From: Telopea speciosissima
Lineage: Eukaryota; Streptophyta; Magnoliopsida; Proteales; Proteaceae
Assembly: GCF_018873765.1 (NCBI RefSeq)
Contig: NC_057923.1
Span: 10,180,413 to 10,244,412, forward strand
Reading direction: 5' to 3'
DNA length: 64,000 bases
The position numbers were made by a program, and so were the translations under genes. Shown piece by piece: positions 56,154-64,000 of this stretch (positions are counted from its first letter, which is position 1; every line of letters starts with the position of its first letter). The notes below the pieces were generated by a model. That model was not told the DNA's origin, did no database searches, and worked only from the letters and a program-made list of their open reading frames with translations.

Positions 56154-59079
56154 TACAACAACTACTCAGCCTTAACCCAACTAAATGGAGTTGGCTACAC
56201 GGATCCTTGCCCTCCAATCAGCTCTATTCGAGGTCATACTTGATACAAGGCCTAAGCTATGCATGTCTTTCCTCACCACTTCTCCTAAGGTCATTTTAAG
56301 ACTACCCCTAGCTCTTTTAGTTCTTTCAATCTGAATCAAATCACTCCTCCATACTGGGGCATCCAAAGGCCTCCGTTAAACATTGTCATGCCACCTCAAA
56401 CGACTTTCTCATAGCTTATCATGTATCGGAGCTACTCCCAAATCAGCTCTAATATGATCAATCCTTACTTTATTTTTCCTAGTTTTGCCACTCATCCATC
56501 TCAACATCTTCATCTCTGCTACGCTAAGTTTATCTATATGATGCTTCTTAACTACCCAACATTCTGCACCATACTTCATAGATGGTCGTATGAATGTCCA
56601 ATAAAATTTTCCTTTGTTTTAAAGGAATACACTGAGCACACAACACTCCGGACGCATCTCTCCACTTCATCCAACCTATTTTAATTCTCTATGAAACATC
56701 ACCCTCTATATCACCTTTTTATTTATGACTGAGCCCAAATACCTAAAATAATCACTTTGCTGAATCTCCCTCATAAATTTTCACCACCTTATTATCCATC
56801 CTAGTGTAACCAAAGTTGCACACCATATACTCCGTCTTCGTTCTACTTATCTTAAAACCTTTTGATTCCAAGGTTGATCTCCATAACTCCAACTTGGTGT
56901 TAATCCTTGTTTTTGTCTCATCCACCAAAACAATATCATAAGCAAATTGCATACACCAAGGAACCTCATCTTGAAAGCCTCTAGTTACCATGATAAGTGC
57001 AAACAAATAAGGGCATAAAGCTGATCCTTGATGTAACCCAATTGGGAATTCACTACCTTGACCCCCCACAGTTCTTACACTTGTCACTGCACCATCATAC
57101 ATATATTTAGTTATGTCCACATGTTTACTTGAAACACTTCTCTTCTAGTACTTGCCAGATTAATTCTCTAGGGACTCCGTCATAAGCTTTTTCTAGGTCA
57201 ATAAAGACCATATAGAGATCCTTCTTGCAATATTTAAATTTTTCCATGAGTCTCCTAAGTAAATAGCTTCTCTCAAGGATCTTCCTGGCATAAACCAAAT
57301 TGGTTCTCCGTAATAGTAGTTTCTTGTCTTAAGTGGGTTTCAATAACCCTCTCCCATAATTTCATAGTATGACTCATTAGTTTTATGCCTCTACAGTTAT
57401 TGCAGCTCTGAATATCACCTTTATTTTTGTAAATTGGAACCACGATGCTTCTCCTCCATTCATCTAACATTTTCCCGGTGCTCATAATCTTATTAAACAG
57501 TTTGGTCAGCCACAAATTCCTAAACTCTTCCCCACTTCTATTGGGACCTCATTTGGGCCTTGTGCCTTGCCTATTTTCGTCCTTATTAAAGCTTCTTTTA
57601 CTTCAGACACCCTAATTTGTCATATATATGTACGACATGTGGTGTCTTGATGGGTAATGCAGCCTTCCGCAATACTATTACTCGAAGTGTCTTCATTTAC
57701 TAGGCTGTAAAAAATAACCTTCCCATCTCTTCTTAACGTCCTCATCCCATATTAGTACTTTACCATCTTCACTTTTAATACATCTAACATGGTCAAGATC
57801 TCTACTCTTCCTTTCCCTCACTTTAGCTATCTTATAGATAGCTTTTTCCCCTTCCTTTGTGCTCAGATTGTTATAAAGATCTTTATATTTCTTCGCCCTT
57901 GCTTTTCTCATAATCTTCTCAGCTTCATTTTTGGCAAATTTACACCTTTGTAGATCCTCTACATCCTTAGTCCTTTGCCATGTCTTAAAAGTAGCTTTCT
58001 TAGTATTAATGGTTGCTTGAACCTCATCATCCCACCACCAAGTCTCTCTAGAGGAATGACGTTTTCCTTTCGATTCACCTAGGACATCTTTAGCAACCTT
58101 CTTAATACAAGTAGTCATCTCATTCCACATCATATTAGCATCTCCCTCAAAATCCCACTTTCCTTGTTTGACCACTTCATCAGTAAATGATTTCAAAGTA
58201 TCTCCTTTTAAGCTCCACCACCTTATCCTAGGACAAATAAGCTCACCTTTCTTTCAATTTTGTGTAGTGAGGCACATATCTATAACCACTAATCTATGTT
58301 GTGTGGTTAGGCTCTCCCCTGGTATAACTTTACAGTCCTTACATAACAATCTATCAGACTTTCTAGCTAGGAAGAAAACTATTTGGCTACTATGATGTCC
58401 ACTTTTGAAGGTAACTAAATGCTCCTCTCTCTTTTCAAAGTAAGTGTTTATAATGGATGAATCAGAAGACACAACAAAATCTAATAATGAGATCCCCTCG
58501 TCATTCCTCTCTCTAAAACCATATCCTCCATACACCTTCATAGCCTCTACGATCTTTCCCAACATGTCTATTCAGATCACCCCTATAATAATCTTTTTTC
58601 CTTAACTAAAACCTTGCACTAATACATCCATGTGTTCCCAAAATTCTAACTTATTACTTTCATCCAATCCTACTTGAGGTTTGTAGGTGCTAATTATATT
58701 GACAACCTCTTTCTACAACACAAGCATGATGGATACAATTCTATCTCCGAATCTTTTAACATCCACCACATCATTTTTTAAATCTTTATCCACTACTATG
58801 TCCACCACTACAATTACTTTTATCCCCCTGTATACCAATGTTTAAAGTCGTCCAACTCCTTAGCTTTATTACCCTTCCATCTAATCTCTTGAATATAGGC
58901 TATGTTAACCCCTTCTTCTCCTCATAACATCTATCAATTCTAGATTCAGACCTATTAAAGATCCAATGTTCCAAGATGCTAATCTAACCCTACGCTTTTG
59001 GACTAGCTTCTTTACCCACACTCGTCCACAGTGCGAGAATGCTTGCCTACTTGTCACCGCATCTAGGTTATAGTGTATC
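56154..59079 (-). mobile_element. Nearly full-length, inactive RTE-type LINE
   Basis: About 2.9 kb, close to the 3.2-3.3 kb of intact RTE elements, flanked by a short duplication (TCTATGTCGTC at 56142-56152, TCTATGTCATC at 59080-59090). Minus-strand pieces run in the right order across several frames. Endonuclease start: RLASWNIGSLIGLNLELIDV near 59010. Endonuclease end: near 58400. Linker: 58196-57693. Reverse transcriptase: from FNKIMSTGKMLDEWRRSIVV near 57490 to GLHQGSALCPYLFALIM near 57030. The catalytic FADD box reads FAYD, losing one metal-binding aspartate. The C-terminal segment DAPVWRSDLIQIE is near 56363. The 3' end (56154) carries ACAAC units, as expected for RTE. Confidence 0.9.
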
Positions 59080-59090
59080 TCTATGTCATC

Positions 59091-61485
59091 GTAATTTTGC
59101 ACTAAATCTTACTTTGGTTGAGAAGTGAAGTAAAATTCGGTGAACTACTTTGATAAAGTTTTTTGAGTAAGATACAAAATTATTATTATCATTCGAATGT
59201 AATAATAATTACATTCAGTTATCTCACTCTATCTAGGGCTGCATCCGCCATTAAATTGGGAGTGGTCATTCTTATCATTCGAATGTAAGCTTTATTTTGT
59301 TGAAATTAACCTCCAATATATGCTGAAAAACTTGTACATTGGATAATTCCAATGTAGGTCAATTGTCAAAAGCAAAATTTTGTGGAAGAGTTGCCTAATC
59401 AAGACAGCCATCCAATCATTGATTAAAACCAGTAAACTTGAGTAAGCTCTAATTTATTGCAAGGAGTTCCCATTAGATGAATATTGTTTAGTGACAGTCA
59501 ATGTTACAGGGTCCAGGGTGTGGTAATGTGCATAGGAGTCATATACTCATATTCATTTCGCAGTTAAATAATAGGACATGAAGACTAGACTAATTTTTAT
59601 GCGTTTGTTTGCACCCAAAATGAGAACACTTAAGCAACAGAACGATACGTGCAACTCAAAATGTTTGATGAAGGATACTTTCAGAAACTACTACCATAGA
59701 AAGTTGTGTTTTAAATTAATGCTCAGCTACAAGGGTAAATAGTATCTTAGAACTAAAAATATTCACAATTAAGGGTAAGTCCACCATCAAGGATTCAAGG
59801 TCCAGTGGTTCACTGAAATTGAAAGGATCTAGTGATTCCATTAAGATGTGGTTGAATGATCCCACAAGATATGGACTTAAGGGCTGTTGAGTTCTATCCT
59901 TCCACTCAACACTAGGAAATTAAAAACAAGCCCTTTTAGATAGGTAACAGAGTGCCCTTTGCATTCACCATGACAGAGCAGTCCATTATTAATGTCTAGG
60001 CTGCATTTCCAACCAGGCTAGAAATTGAAGAAGGATGGCAAAAGGGTGAACGCGGGAAGGCCAAACCCCAACCCCCCCCCCCCCCCCCACTCTCCCCCAA
60101 TAGAGAAATGAAACCAGAAATACAATCACATGTCAAAAACATTCTCACACAGCAGATAGGTAAGCCAGAACACCATCGGTGATGGGTTTTAGAAGCTTAA
60201 GGAACTAGATTTCAGAAACTCAGATTAAACCAGAATCACAGTGACAGGTTTAGAAACCAGAAGAAGAAATCGAATAACTATTAATCCAAGAACCGGAATG
60301 GGCTAATATCCTGGTCGAAGGTCAGAATAATGGAGAAGAATAACTTCCCAAATTCTGGATCAAATCTGATGGACGGATAGGAAGTTTTGGGATAGTCATA
60401 CTGGGGGGTAGGATTCTAGAGACAGAACTCAGCTTAGCAATCCATACCAGTATATTCAAGAAACTTCAGATAACCATAATTATGAACTGATTTGATGGAT
60501 AAACAGTGGCTTGAAACCATAACAGAAAACAGAAATCAGATCTGAAAGATCACCCACGAAACTGAAGAATTCGGAAAATCCTAGTGAGAAGGATTTCTGA
60601 AAATCAGTGTAAAAATTGGATTTTTAATTTGAAAACAATATCAGAACTTCAGAACAGAAACAGAAAGCTTCATGTGAAATTAGATTTGAATTCCAATGGT
60701 TAAATTTTGAGTTTCAAGGAATTCCTTGTTGGAATATGAATTCAAATAACTTGAAGGAAAACTGGGTTTTACACAAAGATCATAACTAGAAGTCTAGAAC
60801 ATAAACAGAAGTTTAAACAAGAGGATAGCAATTACAGACCATTAACTACTAACAGATTCAGCAACTAAAAGATATTAATGAAAGAAAAGTTCTGTTGCTT
60901 ACTTGGAATCGATGGAAGGATTATAGAAAAGAGGATATAATCGGGCTTCTCACCTAGCCTTGCTGGAATCCCACCAGCAGTGTTAGAGTCTCACCAACAG
61001 AATAGTTGAATCCCACAACCAGATTCTGAGTCCCATAGAAAAGAGCAGCAAAAAATCCATCTTCATTCATTAATAAAATTTGTGTACAAGGCTGGACCCC
61101 TTTACAAACTAATATAAAATACTCAAAAACAGACTCAAACACAAAAGGGAAAGGCCTAAACCAATCGTTATGGAAGTATAAACTGACTACGAAACTAAAA
61201 TAATGAAGGAAATTGACGGAAAATATGACAGGACTACTAGAATCCGAATCCAGCCTGATTAAAACACTTGATAGCAATTAAAATAAAGACACTTAACTAA
61301 TTTGTAGGCCTAGCTTCTATCCAAATTATAGGCCCATTACAATGAGGACACATTGGATCAAAGGCCCAAAAAGGTTAGTTCTAATAAAAAAAGCCCATTT
61401 AGGTGATCTATCTGCATCAATAGGACTTACAACCCTTGATTAGCCATAAGATCAGCCAAGTCATTCACCGACCTTGGCTTTTGAT
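59091..61485. other. Spacer with unidentified repeats, no gene seen
   Basis: A poly(C) run lies at 60070-60089. The part at 60110-60700 has repeated phrases such as AAACCAGAA and CAGAAAC. The part at 60900-61300 resembles an LTR read on the minus strand (AATAAAATTTGTGTACAAGG near a probable polyadenylation region), but no ends could be fixed. Confidence 0.4.
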
Positions 61486-61984
61486 ACAACAACAACAACT
61501 CAGCCCTATCCCAACTAAATGGGGTCAGCTACCTGGATCCTTGCTCTCCAATCAGCTTTATTCAGGGTCTTGATACAAAGCCTAAGCTATGCATTTCTTT
61601 CCTAACCACTTCTCCTAGGGTCATTTTATGTTTGCCCTTGACTCTTTTAGTTCCTTCATTTTGAATCAAATCACTCCTCCATACTGGAGCATCCAAAGGC
61701 CTCCGTTAAACATGATCATGCCACCTCAAACGGCTTTCTCGTAGCTTATCATGTATCGGAGCTACTCCCAAATGAGCTCTAATATGATCATTCCTTACTT
61801 TATCCTTCCTAGTTTTGCCACACATCTATCTCAACATCCTCATCTCCGCTACACTTTGTTTATCCATGTGATGCTTCTTAACTGCCCCACGTTCTACACC
61901 CTACGTCATAGCCGGTCGTAGGACTGTCCTGTAAATTTTTTCTTAAAATTTTAAAGGAATACGTCAATCACACAACACTTCGGA
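61486..61984 (-). mobile_element. 5'-truncated RTE-type LINE, 3' fragment
   Basis: About 500 bp beginning ACAACAACAACAACTCAGCC and collinear with the 3' ends of the LINEs at 37827 and 56154 (shared TCATGTATCGGAGCTACTCC and CACAACACT). The break at about 61984 is followed by unrelated sequence. No target-site duplication could be made out. Confidence 0.8.
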
Positions 61985-62230
61985 CGCCATAGTTCTAAAT
62001 CTCGCCGAAATCTCAGCAAGATTTCGAAAAACTCGAGAATCTCGAGCTCCTTGAGACGAGTTTATATCTGAGACCAAAAAAAAAACATGCACTAACTCGA
62101 ATATCTCAACCGGAATTTCGATACTTTGTACTGTCTCGCCAAATTTCGGAAAATTGATACATTGCATATTATAGAAAAGCACCAACTCAAGACAGACTTC
62201 GAAATTTCGAAGTTACTCGATAGAGAAGGG
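61985..62230. repeat. Unidentified repeat rich in TCTCG and TTTCGAAA phrases
   Basis: Short repeated words (AAATCTCG, TTCGAAATTTCGAA, ACTCGA) fill the gap between the RTE fragment and the L1 3' end. Non-coding. Confidence 0.35.
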
Positions 62231-62231
62231 G

Positions 62232-64000
62232 TTTTTTTTTGGGATGAATAAAAATTATATTAAAAGAAGCAGACAGAAACTTTCCCCCCCAAAAGAGGAG
62301 AAAGAAAAAGGGAAAGAAGGGAAAGAAAAGAAAATACAAGGAGAAAAACTCCACAACCTACAGCCAAGGCAAGCTAAAGGGAAGCAACCCAAAGAAGAAC
62401 TAAAGCACACAATCATCCCCAAACAATAAATTACGATATTATAAAGTTAACCTTCTTCCCATTAGGGTTATAGGGAGGAATGGGAAGAACTATCCATCTC
62501 CCACCGTGGTTGCTTGAGGCAATGGAAGGACTCGGCATATCAATAATGTCGAAACCACTACCATCTGCTCTTGGATCTCTCCACAGAGTATTGATGACAT
62601 GGTCAGGCTGAAGGTTTTCTATAGGAGCACCACAACTAGAGACAACACCCTCAGATCCAACATCTCCTTCCTTCCCAATGATATTCCAAACTAGACTGGT
62701 ACTATCCCTATCTTTTATAATTGTCACAGCAGAATCAGGGATCAAAGAATTTTGCAGCCGAGAGGAATCATTTACTTTTTCAGAAATTACTCCTACCTCA
62801 GGAGCTCCTGGATCCCATCTCGGAGGAGGAGGCTTGCGCACCCTCGAGCTTCTTCTACATACACTTGACCCGATTTTCTTTCCATTTGACGACTTCTTCT
62901 TCTCTTTCTTCATTTTCGTCTTCGATTGCAGCAGGTCGATAATGTGAGAGTGGCAAGGGTTCCCCAAGGGGGTGGGGACACCTTCATTGGTAAAGTCCTC
63001 CTCAGCCATAGAAGCCACTAACTCCACCACCAATTTGATACCCTTAGTGGAAGGGTCCAACGAGTTTTGAGCCAAAGAAGTATCCAATATAGAAGCCTCT
63101 AGAGAGTCACACATGGAGGAAGAATTACCAAAAGAACCGAGCAAAGTGGGAACCGAGTTTGAAAGGGCCTTGGATTTAGATTTCTCCTTTGTGCGCTTCT
63201 TGGAGGGAACTTCAAGATCTTCAAGATCTTGAGATGCCACCTCAGCTCCATGGGTAGAATCAAGATGAGCTGGGTTGGTTAATATAAAATCAGGAAGAGT
63301 TCCCACAGGGGGGGGCACATCCTCATGATACTCTTCGTTAAAGGAAGTCAGCACAGCAAAAGAATTGGCAAGAATCTCGCTGCCCAAATGTTCACTCTGC
63401 TGCATGTTATTCATTGCAACAGAAGCATTCCCAGGAAGTCCAACAATTAAATCAGCCTCAAGAGCCATGGCATCATCTTTAGATACCGCACCCACACCTT
63501 TTCCAATAGAACTTGCTCGACCCTTACCCCCACAGTTCACAACTTGCCACGATTGATTGGCCATGGCAGCCCCTTGCAATTCTCTTTGGCAAGATCAATC
63601 TCAGGTCCAGCATGACCAAACAAAGCACAGTGGGAACATCTACTAAGCCGCCAACCATAAAAAACAGCTTTGTTAAACAAACAACCATTACCAGCATCAA
63701 TGTCAATGAAATCCACAAACTCAGAAGATGCAGGGACTTCTACACAGAGCCTTGCAAACGAAAGACAGGTTTGCATCTTCGTCCACTTGTCAGTGAAGAG
63801 AGGCACTCCCACTGTACAGCCGACTATGCTAAGAGCATCAACAGTCCAAAGGTGCAGAGGAAGCCCCGGTAAGTTTATACAAATCAGCACAGAGGCTGCC
63901 AAAATGATCTTAAGTTCAAGAATGAGAAGACCAGGGACGGAGGAGAAGTGGTTTCTTCTGAATGAACCAAGGACCCCCTTCCAAAGCCTTCGCCATGTAG
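62232..64000 (-). mobile_element. L1-type LINE, ORF1 and 3' end only, runs off the window
   Basis: The minus strand carries an ORF1-type gene (63902-62431), a 190-bp 3' UTR and a poly(A) stretch (+ strand T run at 62232-62240) preceded by TTTAATATAATTTTTATTCA, a typical plant L1 end. Between the ORF1 stop and the poly(A) there is no room for ORF2 (endonuclease and reverse transcriptase). The element is therefore internally deleted or an ORF1-only derivative. Its 5' end lies beyond 64000. Confidence 0.8.
62431..63902 (-). pseudogene. L1 ORF1 (gag-like, zinc-knuckle) with one frameshift
   Basis: The first frame (from beyond 63902 to 63537) reads LPGLPLHLWTVDALSIVG and GVPLFTDKWTKM, then SFARLCVEV and CSHCALFGH, the DUF4283 and zinc-knuckle region of plant L1 ORF1 proteins. 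In families I know this protein binds the LINE RNA. The knuckle is C-x2-C-x4-H but the last Cys is not in place, and the frame closes 25 residues later. The second frame (about 63600-62431) continues with ANQSWQVVNCGGKGR, a long Ser-rich region, basic blocks (KKRTKEKSKSK, KMKKEKKKSSNGKK) and a C-terminus rich in Trp/Pro ending GKKVNFIIS. One frameshift near 63580-63610 joins the two. The long second frame (about 380 codons) has no stop. Confidence 0.8.

Noticed and set aside
1..64000. CRISPR array, bacterial operon or organelle DNA insertion
   Set aside because: No spaced identical repeats of CRISPR type, and I recognised no chloroplast or mitochondrial gene sequence. The genes are spliced plant nuclear genes.

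Overview
This is plant nuclear DNA, most likely from a flowering plant. The evidence is spliced genes with GT-AG introns, AT-rich spacers with many AG/CT microsatellites, plant-type SINE, LINE, MITE and LTR remnants, and three genes that belong to plant families. I cannot name the species. Only about 8% of the window is gene coding sequence or short introns. The rest is spacer and degenerate mobile DNA.

Three protein genes were rebuilt exon by exon, and every splice junction keeps the reading frame. (1) A D-type cyclin of the CYCD1 class on the + strand (7989-10509, 6 exons, 339 aa), with the LxCxE retinoblastoma-binding motif near its N-terminus. (2) A DUF4228/PADRE protein on the - strand (23888-22669, 3 exons, 211 aa) starting MGNC, a likely lipid-anchor signal. 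(3) A nucleobase-ascorbate transporter of the NAT6/NAT7 type on the - strand (42642-35286, 14 exons, 535 aa). They are independent genes, not a cluster with a shared function: one acts in G1 cell-cycle entry, one is a stress-type protein of unknown biochemistry, and one is a membrane permease.

Layout. 1-7500: small foldback/MITE elements, then a 3.6 kb TG...CA element (3093-6710) flanked by the 5-bp repeat CGATC, read as a solo LTR or LTR-like element on the - strand. 7600-10900: CYCD1, whose intron 2 holds a tRNA-derived SINE with a MITE nested in it. 10900-22600: spacer with a possible copia-like solo LTR, microsatellites, a long foldback, a 5'-truncated RTE LINE with target-site duplication, and an orphan exon-like open frame. 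22669-23888: the DUF4228 gene. 24000-35000: spacer with three short tandem duplications and MITEs. 35286-43400: the transporter, whose 2.6 kb intron 8 carries a ~0.6 kb tandem duplication split by an RTE LINE. 43400-56000: spacer with LTR fragments, MITEs and foldbacks. 56154-59079: a nearly full-length but dead RTE LINE. 61486-61984: another RTE 3' fragment. 62232-64000: the 3' part of an L1-type LINE that has ORF1 and a poly(A) end but no ORF2; it runs off the window.

The most interesting items are the ORF1-only L1 element, the 3.6 kb LTR-like element with its own apparent promoter, splice signals, short acidic ORF and five hairpin-forming repeats, and the ordered insertion history in the transporter intron. 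I found no convincing new protein-coding system. Most further open frames here are short and look like chance or transposon debris.
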